NCBI GenBank assembly: GCA_023935145.1
Contig: CM043700.1
Location: 1,682,001-1,746,000 of the forward strand
Length of the DNA: 64,000 nt
Direction: 5' to 3'
DNA from: Bretschneidera sinensis
Lineage: Eukaryota; Streptophyta; Magnoliopsida; Brassicales; Akaniaceae
In this document: piece after piece, positions 50,120-61,812 of the stretch
Numbering within the stretch: the first letter of the stretch is position 1
Layout of the letters: every line of letters begins with the position of its first letter
Position numbers and translations under genes: made by a program
Notes under the pieces: model-generated
Seen by the model: only the letters and a program-made list of their open reading frames with translations
Databases searched by the model: none
What the model was told of the DNA's origin: nothing

Positions 50120-52511
50120 GATTACTCTAAAAATAAGATGGGCGCAACTTGTTATTTAGAATGAATTATAGCACTATATAATTAGTATTTCATGGTGAAG
50201 ATATTAAGTATGAATAAAAGCTAAATGGTAAAATAACAACAAAATTTTTTTTTATCTAAATTCTAAATATAAGAAGCATGGTTTTTTGACGGTGATGAGA
50301 AAATAATTGTCAAATTATGTTAAAATAAAAAAATTGGTTGATGTTGGATAAAAGTATGCAGGAAAAAACAAATTACCAAATGGAGAATTTTGTTTTGGTT
50401 ATTTCGGTACTCGATATTATGTTTTTTTAGAACTTCGGTAATTTGGCTTGATATCGGTTCGATTTTTTGATATTCCAATAATATCAAATATTGGCTGATT
50501 TTTTATTTTAATAAATGTAATTTTATTTTTTAATATTTTGGTAATACCAAATTATCAAATTTTATTTTTATACCACTGAATCATTGAAAATTTGGGGAAA
50601 ATATCAAATACTTGTTTAGTAAACTACTTTATTTTTGTATAATTTTATAACATTTGCACCATTGAGTTAGACGCGAAATACTTATCTTCCGGTAATAATT
50701 ACCGAATGTTAACTAACTTTTTATCTATACTATTAATAAAGTTAGAACTTTTATTTTAAATTCATCTCTCAAATGTCTCATAAACCGTTAATTCAATATA
50801 TAAATCAAATATTTAAATAAGATTATACATGTAGACTACAACTCCTCACATAGTTCTCATATGTTTTTCTCTTTCACTCTCCTTATCTCTCTTATTTTCA
50901 ACTAATGGTCACATAAAAGAGCAACGTAACCTGTGTTGAGATGCTAGTTTTAATAAATGTAATGGTTTTTTATTAATATTTCAGTATACTAGATTAACAA
51001 ATTTTATTTTTATAATACTGAATCAGCAAAAGTTTGAAAAGTTTAATTACCGATTGAGTTGCACTTTTAAGTTGGATGTGAAAAACTGTCAAATCAAATC
51101 ATATAAAATCATCATTTACACATATGAAGAAAATATATTTATATATACAAAAATTAATATTTCAACTGAAACTATGTTGATAGGAAAAAAAACCTTATAC
51201 ACCTCTTTATTCATGATAAGCATTCATTTGATCTACATTAAAATATAATCATTTTTTTTCTCTTTATATCACGGTACTGTTTTTATTTTAAAAAACAATA
51301 AATAAACTGAAAAATCTGAATATTCAATTAACGTGGTTTTTTTAAGCGCAAAAAGCTTGTTTAGATGAAGTTGAATAAGAGTGTTTTTTTCTATCAATAG
51401 TTTTACACAGTATTTAAACTTAATCCAAAATATAATAGAAAATAAAATATTATAGCTGTCTAAATTCTAATAGAACAATATAAAATTATATTAATCTAAA
51501 CTAATAATATAACAAAATAATATCATAGCAATCCAAATTCGTCAATTTTTAAGTTGGAGTTTATTTTTTAAAATTAGTCAAATTGAATCAAATCTTATTA
51601 ATTTCATCAAATAATAATTAAATATTAATTAATAGATGATTTGTTTTGATTTTATTAAGTTTTTGATAAATTTTGAAAAATAAGCTCTTTAAGTTACACA
51701 TTGTTTGGTATAACCTTAAGTATATAATTTAGTTTTCCAATTGAACTGAAACTATAATTCATCATTTGTAAATAAAGTCAAGTGAATTTTCATGTTTAGT
51801 ATAGTTTTCCTTAAACGATAGAATTGAAATAAATTTTGTGTTTGTAAATAATAAAAATTTATTTTATTTTATAAACTTTATTTAAATACCCTTTGCTCAT
51901 TAAAAAAAACTTGATCTTTTCACCTTTAATAACTCTCCATTCTCTCTTTTTTTTTCTTTGGAATTATGGGTCTAGTCACTGTAAATACATGAATTCTTCT
52001 TATCATATGACCTTAAAAAATTGTGAAGATAAGAAGATACATCCATGTTTTCCTTTCATTTGGTTAATTATGTATTATTGAATAGAATTTATTCAAAACA
52101 TAATTGGTGAAAGTTTCTACACTGAAAAATATCAATGAATACAAATCAAGATGCTATACCAGATAAAAAAAAATAATAATTCATGCTGTCTGAGAATATA
52201 TAAAACTCAATGGTGAAGATTATTTTGTCCTTTTAATTTTATAAAAGCTTCTGCGTAGATCTTATTTACAAATTATATCAATTTTGATAAAATTTATATA
52301 AAGCTTATACAATTTCACTTTAATTCATTTGAAAATTAAATTATATAGTTTTATCATTAAATTTATTTAAAAATAAATTCAACATTTTTATTATTAAATC
52401 AAATATAAAATATGGTCACTTGCAAATTAACTTTATATCTAATTAGCAATTGAATTCATTAAACATTTAAACCTAATCGATTAGTTTTAAGTTCAACCAA
52501 AAATAAGATTA

Positions 52512-52550
<39 letters not shown>

Positions 52551-52657
52551 TTATGATTGTTGCAAAGTATCACAGAAACAAAGAAGAAGAAGAACCGAAA
52601 CAGAGAAACAGAGCTTGTTAGACGACGATGCAATAAAAAGGAGAAACAGATTTAAGC
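48921..52657. other. AT-rich divergent intergenic region
   Basis: This holds the promoters of the syntaxin-like gene (left) and of the ISCA2-type gene (right). No coding gene is seen. It contains (TA)n tracts at 50079-50115 and 52515-52548, a Helitron-like piece at 50729-50949 and a diverged repeat of about 90 bp (50504-50600 against 50940-51035) of TTTTAATAAATGTAAT type. Confidence 0.55.
50729..50949 (+). mobile_element. Possible small non-autonomous Helitron
   Basis: It starts TCTATACTATTAATAAAG after an A and ends GCAACGTAACCTGTGTTGAG then ATGCTAG before a T. A TC start, a CTRR end, insertion between A and T, and a short CAAC/GTTG hairpin just before the end are Helitron hallmarks. The hairpin is weak and there is no coding content. 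Confidence 0.45.
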
Positions 52658-54339
52658 ATGTCGAGATCGCTGATTCAACGCTTAACTCCATTTTTTGTGG
52701 CTCGAATTCGAGAGAACCAGAGAATCCTTAGCTTTTCTTCTGTCTCTGCCCTTAACGAATCTGTTTCTTCTTCTTCTTCTCAATCTGCATCTACTCCACC
52801 CGATGCCGTGCACATGAGTGACAATTGCATCAAAGTATGAATCTTCTCTCTATCACTTTATTTGGTTCGATGTATTTTTTTTTTTAACTTTTGACCAATT
52901 TGATATTTGCCATGCGATTTTATATATATGTCCTATCTGGATTCTCTGTTCTTATTTAGTTTATTTTGTTTTATAGCATTTTTGGGTTTTTGATTTTGCG
53001 AGCTTTATGAGATTCATCTGTTATTTTATTGGGGGTTTCGCTACTTTTCATTACTGTTTGGTTACTAAGAAAACCAGGAAAGAAAATGTAATTGAAACTG
53101 TTTTTTAGTTTTTCCCCTTATTTTGTTATCTGGGATTCAATAATATGCAATTTGGTTGAAATTTCACTTTTTTCAAATCATGACAATGTAGAAACTTTAG
53201 TTCTATCTTCATTTTTATTTCTTGTCGTCATGTATTCTATTGTTTCTGTAACAAAATCCGACCTGATGCTTGCAAAAATTATTCTTTACAAAAACTGACA
53301 TACAAGTGCCATGTTATGGAATATATTTGTTGTTCCGTAATTAGAACTCTTTTAGCGTGCTATTTGTTTTATAAGGTCTTAATTTGAAATAGTTTACCAA
53401 TACTATAGCTTTTGGGTTGAACTACCATACTTGGAGGCAATTCTTCTATGATCCCTTGTGATTTTCCTTTGTTGTATTGAAGTTACTTATCTTGCTCATT
53501 TTTTGATTTTTTTTTTTTTTTTTTTACATTTTGTGAGAAATATAATGCCTGAACTTTCACATTATCTTTAATTGATCTTATCAAGCATAGGCTACATATT
53601 ATTATCTGATCATATTTCATTGACCTAAGGAAAATCCACTGCAGAGGTTGAAGGAATTGCAAGCCAGTGAAGCATCAGCTCAGGATAAAATGCTTCGTTT
53701 GGGTGTAGAAACTGGTGGATGTTCCGGTTTCCAATATGTTTTCAATCTAGATGATAAAACCAACCAAGATGACAGGTATCTTGTTTATCCCCAACGTTTT
53801 ATCCTCTTTTTTTTTTTGGAAACTAAAGATACTCAATTCCTATATTTCCTTCTCAAAAAAGAAAAACAACTCCTATGATTCCCCCTTCTTTTTAGACTTT
53901 TCTGTCATATCCTTGAGTAATTGCAGAGTTTTTGAGAAGGATGGAGTTAAATTGGTGGTAGACAACATTTCGTATGATTTTGTAAAAGGGGCAACTATTG
54001 ATTACGTTGAGGAGCTGATCCGCTCTGCATTTGTGGTATAGTCATTAATATCTCATCTTTACCATTTAAAAATTTATGTGCACATTTATATAATATGACA
54101 TCCTAGCACAGCAAGTTATTGTTATGGAAAAGTTTCTTTTCAATGACCATTATATTGTGGTAGGTATATATTTTCTAGACAAATCATTTATATTGCTTAA
54201 ACCTTGAGGCATGACAAAAGTTGGAACCTCGTCTAAGATTATATTTAATCCTCATTTATGGTGGCATAAGAACATTATAGCATCAGATATGACGAGGCAT
54301 CGCAAAAGCTTCTTTTAGATGTTGCTCTTTTAGTCTCCC

Positions 54340-54394
<55 letters not shown>

Positions 54395-55692
54395 TCTCCC
54401 CCCCCCCCCCTTTTCTCTCCCCCTCTTTTCAGTGCCTATTCTAGAGTGTAGCAAGCGAAAAAGTTTAGCAGTGCCCATGCGGTAACCTTGCATCAATGAG
54501 GTGGTCCTATTGTCTTTTGCTTAGTTACATATGTTGTATGCTGGTCAGGGGGCTGGGGAGGTGGGTAGAGAGAGAGAGTGAGAAAGATATTGGGGAAGGT
54601 CATGTTCAAAATACCTGCTAATTGGGTGTAGAAGGGTTGTAAGTGAAACAAGTGTAAATGATTGGTTTGGCATGGCTGCAACAACATTATGGCTGTTTGA
54701 TATTCTGCAACTGGAATTTAGTTACTAGCATTCAGTTTGAATGGGTTGGGGCAACTATGATGCCTGAACTGGAATTTAGGCACTAACTTTCAGTTTGAAT
54801 GGGTTGGGGCAACTGAATTGGTTTGGCAATGCTCTTCACCTCTAAGATTTGGTGAAAACCTAAATGCATCATGCTTGGCAGTTCCATACTCAACTCAGTC
54901 AAGCCTAAACCCAAGCTAGTTGGTGTTGGCTACATGGATTCTTTTCTTCTAATCTACCTAATCTGAGATGATGTTGTCATATTTTGTTTTTAGGTTTTGC
55001 TAAGCACTGTATAAAATTAATTCAGTGTGAATATGTGATATAGTCTAAGTTGTGCAGCTACCACCATAAAGGAATTGTATAAATATTTCTTAGATATGCA
55101 TATTGTGGGGCTTAGTGTGATCAGATTCAAATTACAACTATGATATTTTTATTGGTAATAATTAATAAAGAATGCATGCCAATACATTCATGCACACTTA
55201 ACCCGGTCGAGTTTATATCCCATTCTCTTGGTAGCATTCTAGGATATTTGTACTTCATGGGATAAAAGTTTTTTTTACATAATTTTTTCCCACAATCTGA
55301 TTGCTACCAGCACTGTAGGCACAAGTGTATCTGTTGAAACTGGGTGGTGCAGAAGTTTGTGAGCAACATGGAACCATTCTATGAATTCATACAGTTAGGT
55401 GTTAGTTCTGTTAACCCAATGAGGTTAAGGCGCACACTCTTCACTTATTCATGCTATCGAAAAATGCGGTTATAATACTGTGTAACAAAGTGTAGTGTGT
55501 TTCAAGGGATGCATTAGTCTTGCAGATTTCTTGGTGTCAATTTTTCAGAGTCGAATGGTTTTTCAAGATGTTGTGTTATCTGATGAGTGTGATACTGTGG
55601 TCACCAAATTCTGATTGCATTTGCAGGTGAACACAAATCCAAGTGCAGTGGGTGGATGTAGTTGTAAAAGTTCATTCATGGTGAAACTGTAA
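52658..55692 (+). CDS. ISCA2: Mitochondrial ISCA2-type A-type Fe-S carrier
   Basis: Four exons (52658-52834, 53645-53775, 53927-54035, 55627-55692) encode 160 residues; all junctions keep frame with GT-AG signals. The N-terminal about 50 residues are Arg- and Ser-rich without acidic clusters ([20 protein letters not shown]), a mitochondrial presequence. The Fe-S biogenesis domain follows: [20 protein letters not shown], then [20 protein letters not shown], then [14 protein letters not shown]. The three invariant cysteines are Cys85, Cys150 and Cys152 (C-x64-C-x-C). Proteins of this type work with ISCA1 and IBA57 to make [4Fe-4S] clusters in mitochondria. From memory the closest Arabidopsis gene is At5g03905, which lies next to At5g03900 as here. 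Nothing is broken. Confidence 0.95.
54345..54410. repeat. (CT)n and poly-C microsatellite in ISCA2 intron 3
   Basis: About 23 CT units run into CCTCTCTCC and about 13 C. The minus-strand translation of this tract is an Arg-Glu artefact. Confidence 0.95.
54705..54835. repeat. Tandem duplication of about 62 bp in ISCA2 intron 3
   Basis: CTGGAATTTAGTTACTAGCA followed by TTCAGTTTGAATGGGTTGGG recurs once with few changes. Confidence 0.85.
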
Positions 55693-56391
55693 TTCTTGCC
55701 CGGACATTCAACATTACTTTAAACATGGCCAAGAGGTTATCAAAGTTTGGCTTAAATGAGTCGTTTAGTCATATTTTTTCTACTTGATTATTTCTAGTAG
55801 CAATTATTTGTATTTAAACATTCTGCTTGTCCCTTGTATAATATTGGTTATGGTAGCGAGGGTTTGTTCTCCTTATCCATCAAGGAGGAAGTCCTTTTTA
55901 TATTTTTCATCTCTAATGTATTCTTACATCAGACAGAATTACTTACCGATCACAATAAAGCTTTAGACATGCTTGTTGCGCAGAAGTGTAAATGCTTGCC
56001 ACTAGGGAAATGCTGGTCATTAGGAGAGCACGACACTGACCGGTTGTCTCACATGTTTCATCTTTAGACGTTGATAGACTGTTTTTTCCCTCTTGTTTCT
56101 CTTTTGGAGAAGGGAAAATTGTGACTTGAACTCTATAGAACGCTGGGACTTCTAATCCCCTATCCTCCCAACCCTTTACATTTAAGCTGTGAAGTCCGTA
56201 GATTATGCTTGTTTGGTAAGAACAACGTTTTCGGAACAGTGTTGGGCAAGGTGTTTTTCTTATGTGAAGTGACGCATAAGTTTTGAGGCTTTGAGATTTA
56301 TGCCTTTCAAGTATTTAAAAGTTCACTCATTCCCAGCAGCATACACCTAAAGTTTTGTCAATTACTAAGAATTTATAACTTCAACATTGAT

Positions 56392-56740
56392 CTAATAGAC
56401 AAGGTTTGGCTTTCCTATGGTACTCTTCAAGTGCAAGCACCTCACCTACATGCACATACAACCAGCAACACAAAGTTAATACCAATAAAAGCAATAGACA
56501 ATAACAGATAATAAATGATACTTTTCCTGGCTAATGATGCAAATTCAATTGGAAGTATACCTGTTCTCAATTGCAAAACTTGGGATAATTTTATGGATTG
56601 ATGTTGAAAATGCAAGAAAAGCATGGCATTGTACTTCTTAGGGCTTCCACCAAACATAGAAGTAGCTTTCATGAGTCTATTGTTCTAATGTTTGAACATG
56701 TCTTAAACAGAAATCAGTATGATGAAAATTTCTCTATTTT
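56392..56740 (-). pseudogene. Duplicated last exon and intron end of RPL10A
   Basis: 56392-56445 on the minus strand is a 54-bp copy of RPL10A exon 5, with a preserved CATGTAG acceptor. It reads [17 protein letters not shown] and a stop (TAG instead of TAA), against [17 protein letters not shown] in the gene. The upstream intron DNA (to about 56740) matches 58919-59200 with indels. No other exon accompanies it, so it cannot act alone. It lies downstream of the gene in the same orientation and could serve only as an alternative last exon. Confidence 0.88.
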
Positions 56741-57738
56741 TTTTCCTTCTTCCCTTGTGCCATGGATATGAATTAACAGACACTAAATTCTGGGTTCCAA
56801 ATCTACTTTCTTATTACCCAGGTGTAACGACTCTTGCTAGGTTCAAAGTTTAAGATTTCAGGGCGTACAAAACAGGGGACATCTTTTTAGTTGAGAGTTT
56901 TAGCACCAAGTAGAATTGACAAAATCGTTCATGATTATGTAGAATGACAATAACCCATAATCCGACAAATATCAGTCTTCTCATTATCCAAGTTAACATA
57001 TGATATTATAAGTCATATCTACTTGCTAGAGTACTTCTCTGCCACTTAAATAAAACAGAATTACCTGATTTTTGTCAAGGCTAATGTTTTTAATTACTGT
57101 TTGCAACAATTGAAGCTGTATGTTTTGATAAGTCACATAAAGAATCCTTAAATGTAACTTTCAATGGTATGAGAATCAAATGTATGAAAATTTGCTTCAG
57201 GTAAATTTGTCAAGTCAAATGTTTGTTTACTTTTCTATGGCAATTTATATGGTTTTGAATATCTAAATCGTGCTACCTTATAATTAAGATGGAGTTTGAA
57301 AGTGGTGATCTTATGGACTCATTTTCGTGAGAGTTACACGTATCCGGAAAAGTCTACTAATAATAACTGAAAAATTAAATAATAATTGTTTAAAATTTTT
57401 ATAAAAAACATATAAATATTGAAGTTAGTACTCAATTTCGATATTTAATGACTATTTGAGAATGATTGACATACCTTCTCCAAAGAAATCCGTAGAAAAT
57501 TAATGTTTTCTTATTTTTAGTGTGAGAAAGGAAGAATATTTCTAATCTTATGCAATATTAAAATGCATTATATCATTTTTTTTAACAGTAAGTTATGAAA
57601 AATGTTGTTATTATTTAGATAAATAAATTGTTAGTTTTTTTTTAAAAAAATTTCATTGGATTCATATTTAATCGATAAAGAGTGTAGTTGGTAAGGATTA
57701 TGGTTCAATAAAAACACAGAGACAATTTGTTTACATTT
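56741..57738. other. AT-rich spacer
   Basis: No gene, RNA or clear repeat is recognised. Confidence 0.5.
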
Positions 57739-58412
57739 TAATCATTTTATTAAATTCAATTATTATTATGTCAAATCAATAATATTACTTAAGTTAGCTT
57801 AAATCTTTCTAATGTAACATTTTTTTCAAACAATAATTCTTTCACTTTCTTTTTTCTTCTTCTTCTTACGACTATTTTCCTCATTTTGGTTGTCATTTCC
57901 AAAATTTCTTTGGGAGCAAAACGAAAATCCAATTTAAAAAAGAAAATAACAATCCTCCAAGTTTTCAAGTATATTGCATGAATTTGTTTCATTCTCTCCA
58001 CCATTCTTCACATTGCTAACATTTCCTTTATTCTTCTTGTACTCTTTAGCCTTCCCCAGAGCAACCAACCTTATTCAAAACCGGCACTTCACATTGCCTA
58101 CCTTATCTCCATTTCTATCAAAAATTGCTAACCGGGTTTTGTTCACTTTCCAATTAAGGTTTGGGATTCCTACTATTTTGAGATTCATTTTTTGAAAATT
58201 GGTACTTAAGAGGATTCATTTACTTTAAGTGATTTAAAAAAAAAATTACAATGAATCTCTATGTCATTGTTAAAACCTCAAATAAGGAAAGTGAAGGAAG
58301 AAAAAAAGAAGAAAAGTAAGGTGAAGGAATTACTATTAGAAAGAACAAAAAATTAGAAAGATTTAAACTAGACTTGACGTAATAATGATATTTAGATTTA
58401 ATAAGATAAGTG
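57739..58412. repeat. Long imperfect inverted repeat (foldback-like element)
   Basis: The left arm (about 57739-57960: TTATTATGTCAAATC, TTAAATCTTTCTAATG, CTTTCTTTTTTCTTCTTC) is the inverse of the right arm (about 58240-58412: GATTTAAACTAGACTTGACG, GAAAGTGAAGGAAG). A middle part of about 280 bp separates them. It resembles a TIR-bearing non-autonomous element. The ends and a target duplication are not resolved. Confidence 0.5.
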
Positions 58413-58639
58413 GGATGTATTCAAATTATCTCTACTTTCCCGCACAAAATTAATAAAACCAAGATCTGGTTGGCAAATCAGCAAATTTATATCCGAATGA
58501 TCAACCTTCATCTTGATTATAAGCTAGCACGATTTATATCTTCAAAACCATGTAAATTGCCAGAGAAAAAAGGAAACAAGCATCCTAAAGCATTCACCTT
58601 GACAAAATGACCACCGACATAATGTATATAAAACAAAAT

Positions 58640-58845
58640 CTAGAAATTGATTGAAGTTTATAAGAAAAAGAATATAAGAAAACAAAAAGATTTTTGCCTT
58701 CCTCGAAGAACATCTTGCTCTAAATTCATAAAATGCTTTTGCTCAAACTACCTACTAGAAATTGATTGAAGTTTATAAGAAAAAGAATATAAGAAAACAA
58801 AAAGATTTTTGCCTTCCTCGAAGAACATCTTGCTCTAAATTCCCA
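58640..58845. repeat. Tandem duplication with 115-bp period
   Basis: TAGAAATTGATTGAAGTTTA starts at 58641 and again at 58756. The match continues to CTTGCTCTAAATTC with almost no change, so it is recent. It lies just 3' of the RPL10A stop. Confidence 0.95.
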
Positions 58846-58864
58846 TAAAGTGCAAACAAATCCC

Positions 58865-61434
58865 TTAATAGACGCGGTTTGGCTTTCCCATGGTACTCTT
58901 CAAGTGCAAGCACCTCACCTACACGCACATACAACCAGCAACACCAAGTTAATACCAATAAAAGCAATAGACAACAACAGATAATAAATAATACTTTTTT
59001 TCTGGCTACCAAGTATCTGTTCTCAATTGCACAACTTGGGATCACGTTACGGATAGATGTCATAGCACCTGATAACATGATGAAAATGCAAGAAAAGCAT
59101 GACATGGTACTTCTTAGAGCTTACACCAAACATAGAAGCAGCTTTCATGAGTCTATTGTTTTATTGTTTGAACATGTCTTAAGCGGAAATCGATAAGGAG
59201 AATTTAACTATTTTTTAAGACCACGGGTAACAGACAGATATCCTATATACATGCACAAGAAACCCAACTAAAACCTTACCACAACTAAAGAATTCAGGTT
59301 TTGTTTTCATCCAGTTGAAACCCAAAACATTAAATCTTGTGTACTTAACATGCTTGAACATTCTTTCGAGGGGAAGGTCAGAAGCTTACATTCTGCCAGT
59401 TCTTCTTCAATAAGGAGACAAGGAAGTTAACACCGAGTTGCACATTCTGGAAGATCTGCTTCTCCTCCATGCTGCAATTCCCCACAGCAACACCCATACA
59501 GAGAACCTTCTTAAGTTGGAACTTCACCATAACTTTGGTTTCATTGACTTTTGCCTCAAGGGATTCCTGATGAGTCACCAGTGTTGGGAACTTCCCTACA
59601 TCCACATCAAAAGTGATGCTATTAATAAGTTTTCATTAGGGAAATTTTTTTTACAATCTTACATATAGTGAATGGTCAAGATTATTATAATCATTACAAC
59701 AAGCCATTACAAAGGCAGGAACCTCAAACCAAAATCTTGTAAAAGCATTTGAGCATGCCAAAATTCTTGTAATATCAACTGAGGCAAAACCATTTATCCA
59801 ATCAAGGGAGATGCTCATTTCCAAAGTAAAAATGCTGATAGTTCTCGAGCAAAGAACGCAGATATAAAAAAAAGGAAAAAAAGAAAGAAAATAATCAAGA
59901 ACGAGAATAAGAATAAAATAATTGCTCCAAGCAAAAAATTTCTACGAAAACTTCAAGAGAAGAATTAGTTAGGCTGGCATCAAAACAAACAGTTTTCGTC
60001 CTTAACTAGTGCAAACAACAAATTTTGAGGTGCATTTTCACAAGTGACGGTCAGCTAATCCCAGACACTTAACCAGATGACAAAGAAAAAATGAGCTTCC
60101 AAACTACCAGTAAAAAGTTTTAGAGCAGAACCAGCTAACGAAGCACAGCATAGCACTCCTCCAATACCAATATGATTCAACAAGTTCATAAGAGCAAATT
60201 TTACTTGAACTAAGTAACCCATTCAGATCTAAACTTATCAAAACCAATTTCTGGCACATGAAGTAGAGTGTAGCAATTTCATAGTAAATAAATTTACTTG
60301 CCTGCCTTGTTGAGACCAGGGCCCAGAAGTCGAGGAATCTGCTTTATGACAGCTTCAGATGCCAAAAAGGCATGGTATTTCTTGGCAAGCTTCTTCACCA
60401 GCTTTTTGTTCTTATTAAGCTTCTTCAGTGCTTCAACATCCATATAGTCCAAGCCAATTTTCTCTGCCTGTGGTAAAAGAAGAAGAAACATTACATAAGA
60501 TGTAAAGCCATGTAACAGAATCCTCTGACTTTGAAGTCAGAATGATTGACAACCAGTCACGTTTCACTGAATTCATACTAAGTTAAACCATTTGACCAGT
60601 CTAGTCAAATCAGTAAATTTACCTCTTCGACATGCTGAGCATCACCAAGCATGCAGATCTTCATCTTAGGACGAGGGATGTGTGGAAGCTTCACAGAGCC
60701 ACTGAAACGCTTATCCTTCTGGGGATCATAGTTTTTCAAACCAATTTGCAGCTCAATGGTCTCAACAAAGTTTCTGTTCTTTTCCTTAGCATCTCCCATA
60801 ATAGCGGAGATAGCTTCCTTCACTGCATCACTCTGAAGCTTACTGGTAACAGATAACATATAATTAAACAAAACAATATCACATAAGCAGTAAGAAGTTT
60901 GAAATATCACACTAAACTTTCAATTGAGAATGGTTTTCATGTGTAATGCTGAAAGAGAAAGTCTTAGTTGAGGTGCATGAATGTAACGGTCAATGGCAAA
61001 CCACACAAACGATACCTTAAGGTTAAATACTTCGGTGGACAAATAGAAAATCTAAAGTGGTATTTGACCCATTTGCACCAGGAATAATATGTACAATCAT
61101 TAACGCCAAAATCTATACAAAATAAAACTTATGGCATTAAGAAAAAACCATGACCAAAGGCAACTTTCCAATTCACACAACATAATTTTAAATACAACAC
61201 AAGAATCTTGTGAAAATCAGACAGAAAAGTGCATTGTATATAGCACTAACCTGAAACAGTAAAAGGTAGAAATACAATCAATTCCCAACTTTATAAAGAA
61301 CATTGTGGCATTCCAATCCAACAAAATCCATTTATTCACGAAAACAGACCAATGTATCATAGCAAGCAACATAAATCAACTACTCAGTAATTGCTATCTG
61401 ATAAAAGAGGCTGAAAAATGGAAGGGTACCTCAT
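58865..61434 (-). CDS. RPL10A: 60S ribosomal protein L10a (uL1)
   Basis: Five coding exons on the minus strand: 61430-61434 (ATGAG), 60623-60842, 60302-60467, 59390-59595, 58865-58918. Together they give 651 nt and 216 residues, the normal length. Diagnostic stretches are [80 protein letters not shown] and [20 protein letters not shown]. The protein is uL1 of the large subunit, part of the L1 stalk that helps deacylated tRNA leave the E site. Intron 3 has a GC donor (GCAG/GCAAGT at 60302-60296); no GT alternative keeps the frame. A further intron in the 5' UTR (about 61474-61688, CAG/GTTTGC to GCAG) is likely. An extra copy of exon 5 lies at 56392. Confidence 0.96.
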
Positions 61435-61589
61435 GGTCACTGCTTCCTCGTCACGCTTCCGCTACAGGGTAATCTGCATCATCAATAATGAAATACAAGT
61501 ACCAGTAAAAATTTCAAATGGTCCAACTCCATAAATATGAATATACAAAACAGACAAACAGATCTTTGAAAATCATATGAGACTATATC

Positions 61590-61690
61590 GATTAGCATCC
61601 CTGACCCTGGAGTTTATGGCACAATGAAGTATGAGAGAGAGAGAGACCCTGGAGTTTATGGCACAATGAAATATGAGAGAGAGCAAACCT
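61590..61690. repeat. 44-bp tandem repeat with GA tract in RPL10A 5' UTR intron
   Basis: GACCCTGGAGTTTATGGCAC followed by a GA run occurs twice, just inside the donor of the likely 5' UTR intron. Confidence 0.9.
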
Positions 61691-61767
61691 GAGCGATGAG
61701 AAGGACCGGGGACCGCAGTTCACTGGCAGCGGGAGAGGAAGGAGCGTGCTTGATGACCTGTGAAGCT

Positions 61768-61812
61768 TTAAAAACCCTAGTCACGTGCTGATAAGGGCTC
61801 TCACACGTGTCT
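61768..61812 (-). promoter_or_regulatory. RPL10A promoter: telo-box and CACGTG elements
   Basis: AAACCCTAG at 61772-61780 is a telo-box, common close to the start of plant ribosomal protein genes. CACGTG (G-box core) is at 61782-61787 and CACACGTGTC at about 61801-61810. This places the core promoter about 340-380 bp upstream of the ATG. Confidence 0.65.

Noticed and set aside
49700..52400. Weak open frames in the AT-rich region
   Set aside because: They are Ile-, Tyr- and Lys-rich, short and without any domain. They are expected by chance at this composition.
54275..54496. Minus-strand protein with Arg-Glu repeats
   Set aside because: It comes from the CT microsatellite in the ISCA2 intron.
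58773..59105. Minus-strand 110-residue frame with a hydrophobic segment and [11 protein letters not shown]
   Set aside because: It overlaps RPL10A intron 4 and exon 5 in a different frame. The true frame there reads [17 protein letters not shown].
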